Shown: piece by piece, positions 42,344 through 51,512 of the stretch
Layout: the number at the start of each line of letters is the position of its first letter
How positions within the stretch are numbered: the first letter of the stretch is position 1
NCBI GenBank assembly: GCA_029980465.1
Contig: JARYIJ010000001.1
Span: 1,054,001 to 1,118,000, forward strand
Length of the DNA stretch: 64,000 bases
Direction: 5' to 3'
From: Pseudolabrys sp.
GTDB lineage: Bacteria; Pseudomonadota; Alphaproteobacteria; Rhizobiales; Xanthobacteraceae
Translations under genes and position numbers: made by a program
The notes under the pieces: generated by a model
Databases searched by the model: none
What the model was told of the DNA's origin: nothing
The model's input: the letters and a program-made list of their open reading frames with translations, nothing else

Positions 42344-44056
42344 TCAGCGCGGCCTCAGGAACGCGAAATCGCAGCCCTGATCGGCACCGGTGATTTCCCG
42401 GGCGTAGAGGCGGGCGTAGCCGCGGGCGGGTTCCGGCGGCGGGCCGGCGTGCGCCGACAGCCGTGTCTTCAGTTCGGCCTCGCCGACCAGCAAGTCGATG
42501 CGGCGCTCCTTCACCGACAGCCTGATGCGGTCGCCGTTGCGCACGGCCGCGAGCGGCCCGCCCGAGGCGGCATCCGGCGTCATGTGCAGCACGATCGTGC
42601 CGAACGCGGTGCCGCTCATGCGGGCGTCGGAGATGCGGATCATGTCCTTGACACCGGCGGCGGCGAGCTTCTTCGGGATCGGCAGGTAACCCGCTTCCGG
42701 CATCGCCGAGGCCGAGAACGGACCGGCGTTCTGCAGGACGAGAATGTCGTCGGCGGTGACGTCGAGATCGGGATCGTCGATGCGCTTCGACAAGTCTTCC
42801 AGCGACGAGAACACCACGGCGCGGCCCTCGTGCTCGAACAGGCGCTGGTCGGCCGCCGAGCGCTTGAGGATGGCGCCCCCTGGCGCCAGGTTGCCGAACA
42901 GCGCGACGAGGCCGCCCTGCGGCTCGAGCGGCTTGGCGCGCTCGGAAATATAAGTGCGGTCGACGTAGCCAACGTCGGCGTGCGACAGCCGCTCGTCGAG
43001 CGTCTCGCCGGTCACCGTCATGGCGTCGAGATGCAGCAGGTCCTTGAGCTCGCGCAGCAGCGCGCCGACGCCGCCGGCGGCGTAAAGGTCTTCCATGTAG
43101 CCGTTGCCGACCGGCTTGAGGTTCACGAGCACCGGCGTGGTGTCGGACAGTTCGTTGAGGCGCTTGAGCGAAACCGGAATGCCGGCGCGGCCCGCCACCG
43201 CGGTGAGATGAATGACCGCGTTGGTCGAGCCGCCGATCGCGAGCAGCACGCGTAGCGCGTTCTCGACCGACTTGGCGGTGACGATCTTGTCCGGCGTGCG
43301 GCCGGAGTTGATGAGTTGCACGGCGAGCGCGCCGGTCGCTTCGGCGGCGCGCAGGCGGTCGGCGTGCACGGCTGGAATCGCCGCGGTGCCGGGCAGACAC
43401 ATGCCGAGCGCCTCGGTGATGCAGGCCATGGTCGAGGCCGTGCCCATCACCGCGCAGCTTCCCGCCGTGGTGGCGAGATTCGATTCGACTTCGCTGATCT
43501 CCTTGTCGCCGATCTTGCCGGCGCGATACGTCGCCCAGAAGCGGCGGCAGTCGGTGCAGGCGCCGAGCCGCTCGCCCTTGTAGCGGCCGGTCATCATCGG
43601 GCCACCGATCAGCATCACCGCCGGCTTGTTGGCGGAAACGAGGCCCATCAACTGCGCCGGCACGGTCTTGTCGCAGCCGCCCATCAGCACGACGGAATCC
43701 ATCGGCTGCGCGCGCACCATCTCCTCGGTGTCCATCGCCATCAGGTTGCGGAACTTGAGGCTGGTGGGGCTGAGGAAAACCTCGCCGAGCGAAATGGTCG
43801 GGAACATGACCGGCAGCGCGCCGGCGGCAAGCACGCCGCGCTTCACCGCCTCGCGCAGCTCGGGAAAATGACGGTGACAATTATTGAAGCCGGATTCGGT
43901 GTAAGCGATGCCGACCACCGGTTTCGCCAGCATGGCGCGCGAATAGCCCATCGACTGCGCGAACGAGCGGCGCAGATAAAGCGAGAAGTCCCTGTCGCCG
44001 TAATTGGTCAGGCCGTTGGCGAAACCGACCGGCTTGTCGTTCGTCTTGTCAGTCAT
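42344..44056 (-). CDS. IlvD/Edd-family dehydratase (sugar-acid type)
   Basis: 570 residues. Iron-sulfur cysteines are visible in ESGFNNCHRHF, LMGGCDKTVPAQLMG and TAGSCAVMGTASTMACITE, with RISDARMSGTAFGTIVLH in the C-terminal domain. The CTDCRRF insert and the overall text are closer to L-arabinonate/D-xylonate-type dehydratases than to dihydroxy-acid dehydratase IlvD. It would remove water from a sugar acid to give a 2-keto-3-deoxy acid. The exact substrate is not readable. No sugar operon is around it. The start at 44056 directly follows a tandem 12-base repeat, and no clear Shine-Dalgarno is present. Confidence 0.85.
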   Translation of the reverse strand: MTDKTNDKPVGFANGLTNYGDRDFSLYLRRSFAQSMGYSRAMLAKPVVGIAYTESGFNNCHRHFPELREAVKRGVLAAGALPVMFPTISLGEVFLSPTSLKFRNLMAMDTEEMVRAQPMDSVVLMGGCDKTVPAQLMGLVSANKPAVMLIGGPMMTGRYKGERLGACTDCRRFWATYRAGKIGDKEISEVESNLATTAGSCAVMGTASTMACITEALGMCLPGTAAIPAVHADRLRAAEATGALAVQLINSGRTPDKIVTAKSVENALRVLLAIGGSTNAVIHLTAVAGRAGIPVSLKRLNELSDTTPVLVNLKPVGNGYMEDLYAAGGVGALLRELKDLLHLDAMTVTGETLDERLSHADVGYVDRTYISERAKPLEPQGGLVALFGNLAPGGAILKRSAADQRLFEHEGRAVVFSSLEDLSKRIDDPDLDVTADDILVLQNAGPFSASAMPEAGYLPIPKKLAAAGVKDMIRISDARMSGTAFGTIVLHMTPDAASGGPLAAVRNGDRIRLSVKERRIDLLVGEAELKTRLSAHAGPPPEPARGYARLYAREITGADQGCDFAFLRPR

Positions 44057-45092
44057 GATGCATGTGTTCTGCCAGATATAAGTGTTCTGCCAGCGCGGCA
44101 TAAGGCGGGCAAGCGCTATCGCCCCTGTTGTTGGCGGCGCGGGGTACGCCGTTTCTTTTTCCCGCCTCCGCGGGGACAAGCCTTTTCCCTTCGCGAAAGA
44201 GCGAAGGGAATGGAGCGCCGAGCGGCGCACCATCGGGACTCCTGGCGAGGAGTCCCACACGCCTTGCGGCGTCGTGCGTCTGGCGAGACGCACACGCCCC
44301 TCGGCGCTCCATCGCGGCTTCGCGGACAGCCGCAGCCTGTCCGCAGACCCAGGGCCGCGCTTCGCCGGGACAATTTGGGTTCCGGCTTAAGCAGGCTCCC
44401 TGCGGACGGGTCGTCATGCCCGTCGGGCGGGGTCCCGGGCCTCCCGGGGATGGGCTTGCGAAACCCACCCGCAGGCACCGCGTCCGGCCCCGCCATCAGC
44501 ACGCCTCTAGATGACGCCCTTCGACGGACCGAACTGTGTGACTATAGTCATATTAGGAATATTGTCAATAGACTGAGCAAGCCCATCTCCTCATGGTGAG
44601 GAGCGCCGAAGGCGCGTCTCGAACCATGAGGCCCCGGCGTACACAATGCACGGGCCGCCTCTTCTTCGAGACGCCGCGCCATAGCGCGTCAAAGACGCGC
44701 GTAAGCGCGCTGATGCGTGCGCGGCTCCTCAGGATGAGGCGGTGTGGGGCCGCGAACCGTTCTCTAGACTGTCATCGCCGGGCAACCGGGTCCGCGTGGA
44801 AGCGCGGCCCGGTCGTAAACTTGACCCAACGATCCATGGGGCCGTTCGACCACCGCGACCTTACGTAAGGCACTGTAATCTGGCGATGCTTCATGGATCA
44901 CCGGGTCACGGCGCTTCGCGCCGGCCCGGTGATGACGCAGAATGTGGGTCAAGCCCGGGCATGACGCCGGCCGCATCCGCCTTGACCCCGATCAATGAAC
45001 GCGCGGCGAAAAGCCCACACCAGAGCCTCGACAAAGCCCCTGGAAGCCTTCTAAAAGACTGCAGGCGCGCGGGCGGCGTGTGGACTAGATCA
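44057..45092. repeat. Repeat-rich intergenic region before hemA
   Basis: About 1 kb without a supported gene, made up of dispersed-repeat modules. At ~44105-44460 there is a block of stacked short hairpins (GGAGCGCCGAGCGGCGCACC, GGGACTCCTGGCGAGGAGTCCC, GCGTCTGGCGAGACGC). At ~44584-44740 there is a CCTCATGGTGAGGAGC...CTCCTCAGGATGAGG element. At ~44775-44990 there are CGCCGGGCAACCGGGTC and GGATCACCGGGTCA...CCCGGTGATGACGC modules. A short AT-rich part at ~44525-44580 could be a promoter. Long frames crossing it are GC-rich artefacts. It probably contains the hemA promoter and long leader. Confidence 0.7.
44064..44093. promoter_or_regulatory. Tandem 12-base direct repeat before the dehydratase gene
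   Basis: CTGGCAGAACAC, read on the minus strand, occurs twice with an 18-base period (44082-44093 and 44064-44075). The second copy ends eight bases before the start codon. Direct repeats so placed could be an operator for a sugar-acid regulator or a translational control site. No regulator gene is adjacent. Seen directly in the sequence; function inferred. Confidence 0.45.
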
Positions 45093-46322
45093 ATGAATTA
45101 CAACGACTTTTTTGCAAAGGCGCTGGGTCAGTTGCGCGCGGAACGCCGCTATCGCGTGTTCGCCGACCTCGAGCGTATCGCCGGACGGTTTCCGCACGCC
45201 TACTGGCATTCGCCCGCCGGCAAGCGCGATGTCGTGATCTGGTGCTCCAACGACTATCTCGGCATGGCCCAGCACCCCAAGGTGATCGGCGCCATGATCG
45301 AGGCCGCGTCGCGCATGGGCACCGGCGCCGGCGGCACCCGCAACATCGCCGGCACCAATCATCCCCTGGTCGAGCTCGAGCGTGAACTCGCCGACCTGCA
45401 CGGCAAGGACGCCGCCCTGCTCTTCACCTCGGGCTATGTCTCCAATCAGACCGGTATCGCCACGATCGCGAGGCTGCTGCCGAACTGCCTGATCCTGTCC
45501 GACGCGCTCAACCACAATTCGATGATCGAGGGCGTGCGTCAGGCCGGCACCGAGAAGCGGATCTGGCGCCACAACGACATCGGCCATCTCGAAGAGCTGC
45601 TCAAGGCCGCCGACATCGGCCGGCCCAAGCTGATCGTGTTCGAGAGTCTCTATTCGATGGATGGCGACGTCGCGCCGATCCATGCCATCTGCGACCTCGC
45701 GGAACGCTACAACGCCATGACCTATTGCGACGAAGTCCATGCGGTCGGCATGTATGGCCAGCGCGGCGGCGGCGTCACCGAGCGCGACGGCGCGGCGGCG
45801 CGCGTCGACGTGATCGAGGGCACGCTGGCCAAGGCGTTCGGCTGCCTCGGCGGCTACATCACCGGCACGGCCGAGATGGTGGACGCCGTGCGCTCCTACG
45901 CGCCGGGCTTCATCTTCACCACCGCGCTGCCGCCGGCGATCTGCGCCGCGGCGACGGCGGCGATCAGGCACCTCAAGACCTCGCAGTGGGAACGCGACCG
46001 CCACCAGGATCGCGCCGCGCGCGTCAAGTCCGTGCTCAACGCTGCCGGGCTGCCGGTGATGCCGTCCGACACCCACATCGTGCCGGTCCTGGTCGGCGAT
46101 CCGGAGAAGTGCAAGGCGGCGAGCGACATGCTGCTCGCCGACCACGGCATCTACATCCAGCCGATCAACTATCCGACCGTGCCGCGCGGCATGGAACGGC
46201 TGCGCATCACGCCGTCGCCCTATCACGACGACAAGCTGATCGACGCGCTGGCCGAGGCGCTGGTGGATGTGTGGGCGCGGCTCGATCTGCCGCGCCGCGA
46301 CCAGGCGCTGGCGGCGGAATAA
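45093..46322 (+). CDS. hemA: 5-aminolevulinate synthase
   Basis: 409 residues. A PLP enzyme that joins glycine and succinyl-CoA to 5-aminolevulinate, the alphaproteobacterial entry to heme. Conserved blocks are [81 protein letters not shown] and the Schiff-base Lys247 in [13 protein letters not shown]. Length is normal. The open frame extends 117 codons upstream through repeats, but the ATG at 45093 gives the true N-terminus (NYNDFF). It stands alone after the repeat-rich gap. Confidence 0.97.
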   Translation: MNYNDFFAKALGQLRAERRYRVFADLERIAGRFPHAYWHSPAGKRDVVIWCSNDYLGMAQHPKVIGAMIEAASRMGTGAGGTRNIAGTNHPLVELERELADLHGKDAALLFTSGYVSNQTGIATIARLLPNCLILSDALNHNSMIEGVRQAGTEKRIWRHNDIGHLEELLKAADIGRPKLIVFESLYSMDGDVAPIHAICDLAERYNAMTYCDEVHAVGMYGQRGGGVTERDGAAARVDVIEGTLAKAFGCLGGYITGTAEMVDAVRSYAPGFIFTTALPPAICAAATAAIRHLKTSQWERDRHQDRAARVKSVLNAAGLPVMPSDTHIVPVLVGDPEKCKAASDMLLADHGIYIQPINYPTVPRGMERLRITPSPYHDDKLIDALAEALVDVWARLDLPRRDQALAAE

Positions 46323-46334
46323 AACATCTTCCGT

Positions 46335-46450
46335 TCGTTCCCGCGAAAGCAGGAACCCAGTCTTCAATGAGTCAGAGGGTGGCAACCGGCATTGCCTTTA
46401 CTGGACCACCCGCTGGAGCCTGCACCCGCGAAGGCGGGTGCGGGTGATGA
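46335..46450. repeat. Dispersed repeat modules behind hemA
   Basis: Two modules of genome-wide type: GTTCCCGCGAAAGCAGGAAC, an inverted repeat at ~46334-46353, and GCACCCGCGAAGGCGGGTGC, an inverted repeat at ~46422-46441. They lie in the 253-base gap before the histidine kinase gene. The first may serve as a hemA terminator. No gene is seen here. Confidence 0.7.
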
Positions 46451-46575
46451 CAGCGGAAAGGCGGGTGGCGACGACAGATCAAGGACGGCGCGGGGCTCGC
46501 CGCCATTTCCGGTTTTGACCCGGAGCGGCTAAAATTACCCGAAATGCCGCCTCCTTGAGGTCCGCGGACTAGAAC

Positions 46576-49500
46576 ATGCTGCAAAGCTGGGCCGTCGTCG
46601 CGGTTGCGCTCGTTTACATCGGGATCCTGTTCCTGATCGCGAGCTATGGCGACCGGCTGAGTGCGCGCAACGCCGGTCGCGGCGCGCGCGGCGGGCGACT
46701 CTTTATCTATCCGCTATCGCTGGCGATCTACTGCACCTCTTGGACGTTCTTCGGCTCGGTCGGCACCGCCTCGCGCACCGGCTACGAGTTCCTGGCGATC
46801 TATATTGGCCCGGTGATCATGTTCGGCATGTTCACGCCGCTGATCGCGCGCGTGGTGCGGCTCGCCAAGACGCAGAACATCACCTCGATCGCCGACTTCA
46901 TCGCGGCGCGCTACGGCAAGAGCCAGGCGGTCGCCGCCACCGTCGCGCTGATCGCGGTGGTCGGCACCGTCCCCTACATCGCGCTGCAGCTCAAGGCGGT
47001 GTCGCAGTCGCTCGAGACCATCATCGTGCACATGCACGGCACCGAGACACCCCTGCCGGTGCTCGGCGACATCGCGCTGTTCGCGGCGGTCCTGCTGGCC
47101 GCCTTCGCCGTGCTGTTCGGCACGCGCCACATCGACGCCACCGAGCACCAGGACGGCCTGATGCTGGCGATCGCCAGCGAGTCGATCGTCAAGCTGGCGA
47201 CATTCCTCGCCGTCGGCATCTTCGTCACGTTCTGGATCTTCGACGGCCCGGCGGCGCTGTTCAGCGAGGCCATGCAGCGGCCCCACACCGCCGCCCTCCT
47301 GACACGCGTGCCGCGCGCCGACATGCTGATGTCGATCGTGCTGTCGTTTTTGGCGATCCTGCTGCTGCCACGGCAGTTCCACGTCACCGTGGTCGAGAAC
47401 CGCGGCGGCCAGGAAATCGACCGCGCGCGCTGGCTGTTCCCGCTCTATCTCGTCCTGATCAACCTGTTCGTGGCGCCGATCGCGATCGCCGGCTTGCTCA
47501 AGTTCTCGCCGAACGGCATCGACAGCGACATGTTCGTGCTGGCGCTGCCGCTGCAGAGCGGCTCGAGGTTCATGACGCTCGTCGCCTTCGTCGGCGGCCT
47601 GTCGGCGGCGACCGCGATGGTGATCGTCGAGAGCGTCGCGCTCTCGATCATGATCTCCAACGACTTCGTGATGCCGCTGGCGCTGCGGCGGCGCACCATC
47701 AACGGCGGCACCGGCGACGTCGGCGCGCGGCTCCTCGCCACGCGCCGCATCGCCATTTTCGTCATCGTTGCCTTCTCCTACATGTATTACCGCTCGGCCG
47801 GCGACAGCCAGCTCGCGGTGATCGGCACGCTTGCCTTCGCCGCGATCGCCCAGCTCGCACCGGCCTTCTTCGGCGGCCTGATGTGGCGCGGCGCGACCGC
47901 CTCCGGCGCCATCGCCGGCATGATCGTCGGCATCTCCATCTGGGCCTACACGCTGCTGCTACCGAGCTTTGCCGACGCCAGCATCATCGGCGAGCGGCTG
48001 CTCAGCGACGGGCCGTTCGGTATCATGATGCTGCGGCCGCAGCACCTGTTCGGGCTCGACCTGCCGCCGCTGGTGCACGGCGCGCTCATCAGCCTGATCG
48101 CCAATCTCGCCTGCTATATCGGCGTGTCGCTGCGCCGCGAGCCGTCGTCGATCGAGCGGCTGCAAGCCAATATTTTCGTGCCGTCGGCGTTCACGCCGAT
48201 CGCGCCGTCGTTCCGTTGGCGCTCGGCGGTCACCGTCGAGGAGCTGAGCGGCACCGTGGCGCGCTATCTCGGCGAAGAGCGCGCCCGCAGCCTGTTCGCC
48301 GGCTTCGCCGCCAGCGAGCGCATCAGCCTCGAGCCGCAGGAGGAAGCCGACGTGCGCCTGGTGCGCTACGCCGAGCATATCCTCGCCTCGGCGATCGGCG
48401 CGGCCTCGTCCCGCGTCGTGCTGTCGCTGCTGCTGCGCAAGCGCGCCGTGTCGACGCGCGCCGCGCTCAAGCTGCTCGACGACGCCAACGCGGCGCTGCA
48501 GTACAACCGCGAGATCCTGCAGACGGCGCTCGACCACGTGCGCCAGGGCATCGCGGTGTTCGACAAGGACCTTGCGCTGATCTGCTGGAACCGGCAGTTC
48601 GGCGACATTCTCGACCTGCCGCCGGGCCTGGTTCGCACCGGCATCGGGCTCGACGACATCCTGCGTTTCAATGCGGGGCGCGGCGGCACCGGCGACGGCG
48701 AGATCGAGGACGTCATCGGCCGCCAGATCGCGCACTATCTGTCCTCGACCGAACCGTTGCGCGAGCGGTTTGCGCGGCACGGCGTGGTCATCGAGGCGCG
48801 CGCCAACCGCATGCCGGACGGCGGCCTCGTCACCACCTTCACCGACGTCACCGAAAGCGTCGATGCCGCCGACGCGCTGGCGCGCGCCAACGAGACGCTG
48901 GAGCGGCGTGTCCGAGAACGCACCGAGGAGCTCACCCGTCTCAACATCGCGCTCGCCCACGCCAAGGGCGAGGCGGAATCCGCCAACATCTCGAAGACCA
49001 AGTTCCTCGCCGCGGCGAGCCACGACATTCTGCAGCCGCTCAACGCGGCGCGGCTCTACGTGACGAGCCTGACCGAACGCAAGAGCGCGGCGCCGCGCGC
49101 CGGACGCCGCGCCGTGCAGAGCGCGCAGGCCGACACCGAGCTGGTGCAGAACATCGACGCCTCGCTCGAGGCGGTCGAGGAAATCCTCGGCGCGCTGCTC
49201 GACATCTCGCGGCTCGACACCGGCGGCATGAAGCCCGAGCCGTCGAGCTTCCGCATCGGCGACCTGATGCGGCAGATCGAGGTCGAGTTCGCGCCGGTGG
49301 CGCGCGCCAAGGGCCTCGACCTCACCGTGATGCCGTCCTCGCTCACGGTGCGCTCCGACCGGCGGCTGCTGCGCCGCGTGCTGCAGAATCTCGTGTCGAA
49401 CGCGATCAAGTACACGCCGCAGGGCCGCGTGCTGGTCGGCTGCCGCCGCAGCGGGGAGACGTTGCGCATCGACGTCTATGACACCGGCCTCGGCATCCCG

Positions 49501-50127
49501 AAGTCGAAGCTGCGCGATATCTTCATCGAGTTCCACCGGCTCGACCAGGGCGCCAGGATCGCGCGTGGGCTCGGACTCGGCCTGTCGATCGTCGAGCGCA
49601 TCGCGCGGGTGCTCGATCATCGCATCGTGGTCGACTCCACCGCCGGCAAGGGCTCGCGGTTCTCGATCGAGATTCCGCTCAGCACCGCGGCGCCGGCAAG
49701 CACGCCTGCGGCCGAGCGGCCGAGCGCCAGCCCGGGCCAGCTCGCCGGCCTCACTGCGCTCTGCATCGACAACGAGCCGTCGATCCTCGACGGCATGGAG
49801 ACGCTGCTGACCGGCTGGGAGTGCGGCGTCATCAAGGCCGCCGATCTCGGCAGCGCGACCGCCGCGGTGGCGCGGAGCGGCATCGCGCCGGACGGGCTGC
49901 TGGTCGATTACCATCTCGACCACGACAACGGCATCGATGTCATCAGCGCGCTGCGCCGCCAGTTCGGCGACCTGCCGGCGATCCTGATCACCGCCGACCG
50001 CAGCCTGAAGGTGCGGAACCTGGCGCGCGAGCACAATATCCAGGTGCTGACCAAGCCGCTCAAGCCGGCGTCGCTGCGCGCCATGCTGGCGCAATGGCGC
50101 GTGCTGCGCGTCGCGGCGGCGGAGTAA
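46576..50127 (+). CDS. Hybrid sensor histidine kinase with sodium/solute-symporter-type N-terminus
   Basis: 1183 residues. Residues ~1-520 form about 12-13 transmembrane helices of the SSF (sodium:solute symporter) fold, as in CbrA/NahK-like sensors. A PAS-type domain (~650-760, VRQGIAVFDKDLALICWNRQ) and a coiled-coil follow. The HisKA box is AASHDILQPLNAARLYV with His816, then come HATPase (GLGLGLSIVERIARVL) and a receiver domain with Asp1111 in LLVDYHLDHDNG. It probably senses or transports a small carbon or nitrogen source and relays phosphate to a response regulator. The convergent NarL-type gene at 50227 is the likely partner. Inner membrane. Confidence 0.92.
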   Translation: MLQSWAVVAVALVYIGILFLIASYGDRLSARNAGRGARGGRLFIYPLSLAIYCTSWTFFGSVGTASRTGYEFLAIYIGPVIMFGMFTPLIARVVRLAKTQNITSIADFIAARYGKSQAVAATVALIAVVGTVPYIALQLKAVSQSLETIIVHMHGTETPLPVLGDIALFAAVLLAAFAVLFGTRHIDATEHQDGLMLAIASESIVKLATFLAVGIFVTFWIFDGPAALFSEAMQRPHTAALLTRVPRADMLMSIVLSFLAILLLPRQFHVTVVENRGGQEIDRARWLFPLYLVLINLFVAPIAIAGLLKFSPNGIDSDMFVLALPLQSGSRFMTLVAFVGGLSAATAMVIVESVALSIMISNDFVMPLALRRRTINGGTGDVGARLLATRRIAIFVIVAFSYMYYRSAGDSQLAVIGTLAFAAIAQLAPAFFGGLMWRGATASGAIAGMIVGISIWAYTLLLPSFADASIIGERLLSDGPFGIMMLRPQHLFGLDLPPLVHGALISLIANLACYIGVSLRREPSSIERLQANIFVPSAFTPIAPSFRWRSAVTVEELSGTVARYLGEERARSLFAGFAASERISLEPQEEADVRLVRYAEHILASAIGAASSRVVLSLLLRKRAVSTRAALKLLDDANAALQYNREILQTALDHVRQGIAVFDKDLALICWNRQFGDILDLPPGLVRTGIGLDDILRFNAGRGGTGDGEIEDVIGRQIAHYLSSTEPLRERFARHGVVIEARANRMPDGGLVTTFTDVTESVDAADALARANETLERRVRERTEELTRLNIALAHAKGEAESANISKTKFLAAASHDILQPLNAARLYVTSLTERKSAAPRAGRRAVQSAQADTELVQNIDASLEAVEEILGALLDISRLDTGGMKPEPSSFRIGDLMRQIEVEFAPVARAKGLDLTVMPSSLTVRSDRRLLRRVLQNLVSNAIKYTPQGRVLVGCRRSGETLRIDVYDTGLGIPKSKLRDIFIEFHRLDQGARIARGLGLGLSIVERIARVLDHRIVVDSTAGKGSRFSIEIPLSTAAPASTPAAERPSASPGQLAGLTALCIDNEPSILDGMETLLTGWECGVIKAADLGSATAAVARSGIAPDGLLVDYHLDHDNGIDVISALRRQFGDLPAILITADRSLKVRNLAREHNIQVLTKPLKPASLRAMLAQWRVLRVAAAE

Positions 50128-50137
50128 ACCGCAATAC

Positions 50138-50222
50138 CGGTCATGGCCGGGCTTGACCCGGCCATCCCGCTTGGAAAGGCACTGCATCCCGAACGAGATC
50201 ACCGGGACAAGCCCGGTGATGA
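50138..50222. terminator. Hairpin repeat between convergent kinase and regulator genes
   Basis: ATGGCCGGG (50143-50151) and CCCGGCCAT (50157-50165) form a nine-base-pair perfect hairpin with a five-base loop. A second hairpin follows with GATCACCGGGACAAGCCCGG at ~50199-50218. This is another dispersed-repeat module, and its place between two convergent stops suggests a bidirectional transcription end. No U-tract, so the terminator role is inferred. Confidence 0.6.
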
Positions 50223-50226
50223 CATC

Positions 50227-50904
50227 TTACGACTCGGCCGCCGCGGTCTGCGGCCACTGGCCGGTGTCGAGCTTCGAGGCGGCGATCACCGCCTGGGTGC
50301 GGCTCTCGACCCCGAGCTTCTGCAGGATCGCCGAGACGTGCGCCTTCACCGTCGCCTCGGAGACGTCGAGCTGATAGGCGATCTGCTTGTTGAGCAGGCC
50401 TTCCGACAGCATCATCAGCACGCGCACCTGCTGCGGCGTCAGCCGTGTCATCCGCGTCATCAGCTCGGCGGTGGCGGCATCGGTCGCCGCCTTGAGATCG
50501 ACGTCGGGCGGCGTCCACACCCCGCCCTTGATGATCGCGGCGATCGCCTCGCGCATCTGATCGACGCCGAGCGTCTTCGGGATGAATCCCGACGAGCCGA
50601 AATCCATGCAGCGGCGGATCGCCGCCGGGTCGTCGTTGGCCGACACCACGATCACCGGCACCGCGGGATATTGCGCGCGCAGATACATCAGGCCCGAGAA
50701 GCCGCGGATGCCCGGCATGGCCAGGTCGAGCAGGACGAGATCGACGTCACCGTCGCGCTCGAGCAGCTCGGTGACCTCATCGAAGGTGCCGGCCTCCGCG
50801 ATCTCGGCGCGGTCGAACAGGCCGCTCACCGCCTCGCGCAAGGCGCCGCGAAACAGCGGATGATCGTCGGCAATGACCAGACGATAATGCGGGCTCTCGG
50901 CCAA
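50227..50904 (-). CDS. NarL/FixJ-type response regulator
   Basis: 225 residues. The receiver domain has VIADDHPLFRGAL (acidic pocket), the phosphorylation Asp in DLVLLDLAMPG near 58, Thr/Ser in VVSANDD and Lys in IPKTLG. The LuxR-type helix-turn-helix near 155-215 (LTPQQVRVLMMLSEGLLNKQ, YQLDVSEATVKAHVSAILQK) binds DNA. The start is a TTG with GGAG upstream, since no ATG fits. It faces the large hybrid kinase gene tail to tail. SSF-type kinases of this class are often paired with such regulators (ErcS/ErdR-like), so it is the probable output. Confidence 0.9.
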   Translation of the reverse strand: MAESPHYRLVIADDHPLFRGALREAVSGLFDRAEIAEAGTFDEVTELLERDGDVDLVLLDLAMPGIRGFSGLMYLRAQYPAVPVIVVSANDDPAAIRRCMDFGSSGFIPKTLGVDQMREAIAAIIKGGVWTPPDVDLKAATDAATAELMTRMTRLTPQQVRVLMMLSEGLLNKQIAYQLDVSEATVKAHVSAILQKLGVESRTQAVIAASKLDTGQWPQTAAAES

Positions 50905-51048
50905 ACGCGAAGACTCCTGTCGGCGGTTTATCAGCGACCTGTTTCAGTGCTTGTATCAGCAGCTTGGCAGAGTATGCCGTTTTGCGGTGCAGAAAAACCC
51001 GAAAATATCGGCGTGGTATGCCGGGCGGGCGCGGACCGGCGCGGCTTG

Positions 51049-51510
51049 CTAGCCGGCCTTGCCGATGAATTGCAGCACGATCTCGCGCCGGTGCGGGGCG
51101 GCGCGATGCTCGATCAGGTAAAGGCCCTGCCAGACGCCGAGCACCATGTCGCCGCCGCGGACCGGCACGCTGAGCGACACGTCCGTCAGCATCGTCTTGA
51201 CATGCGCCGGCATGTCGTCCGGCCCCTCGGTATCGTGCACCCAGCCGGCGTTCTCCGGCGCAAGACGCCGCAGCGCCGTCATCAGGTCGGCCTGCACGTC
51301 AGGATCGGCGTTCTCCTGAATCGCCAGCGATGCCGAGGTGTGGCGCAGAAACACCGTGAGCAGGCCGTCGCCGGCCCGGCTCTCGTTGAGAAACGCCGCG
51401 GCCTCGCGCGTGATGTCGACGAAACCGGGACCTGCGGTTTCGATGGTCAGCGTCGCGGTCAGCATCGCATCGGGCGCGCCGCGCGCAATCGACGACAGTC
51501 GTTTCGCCAT
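51049..51510 (-). CDS. yjbQ: YjbQ/UPF0047 family protein
   Basis: 153 residues with the family blocks ETAGPGFVDITREAAAFLNE, GLLTVFLRHTSASLAIQENA, NAGWVHDTEGPDDMPAHVKT and GVWQGLYLIEHRAAPHRRE, including the conserved His ligands. The E. coli member has weak thiamine-phosphate-synthase activity. The physiological role is not settled. It lies two bases after the coiled-coil protein gene and is likely co-transcribed with it. Cytoplasmic, normal length. Confidence 0.9.
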   Translation of the reverse strand: MAKRLSSIARGAPDAMLTATLTIETAGPGFVDITREAAAFLNESRAGDGLLTVFLRHTSASLAIQENADPDVQADLMTALRRLAPENAGWVHDTEGPDDMPAHVKTMLTDVSLSVPVRGGDMVLGVWQGLYLIEHRAAPHRREIVLQFIGKAG

Positions 51511-51512
51511 CG

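Noticed and set aside
46740..49481. 913-codon open frame overlapping the histidine kinase in another frame
   Set aside because: Composition is extremely Arg/Ala/His-rich and meaningless, and the kinase frame carries complete domains. It is a GC-driven shadow.
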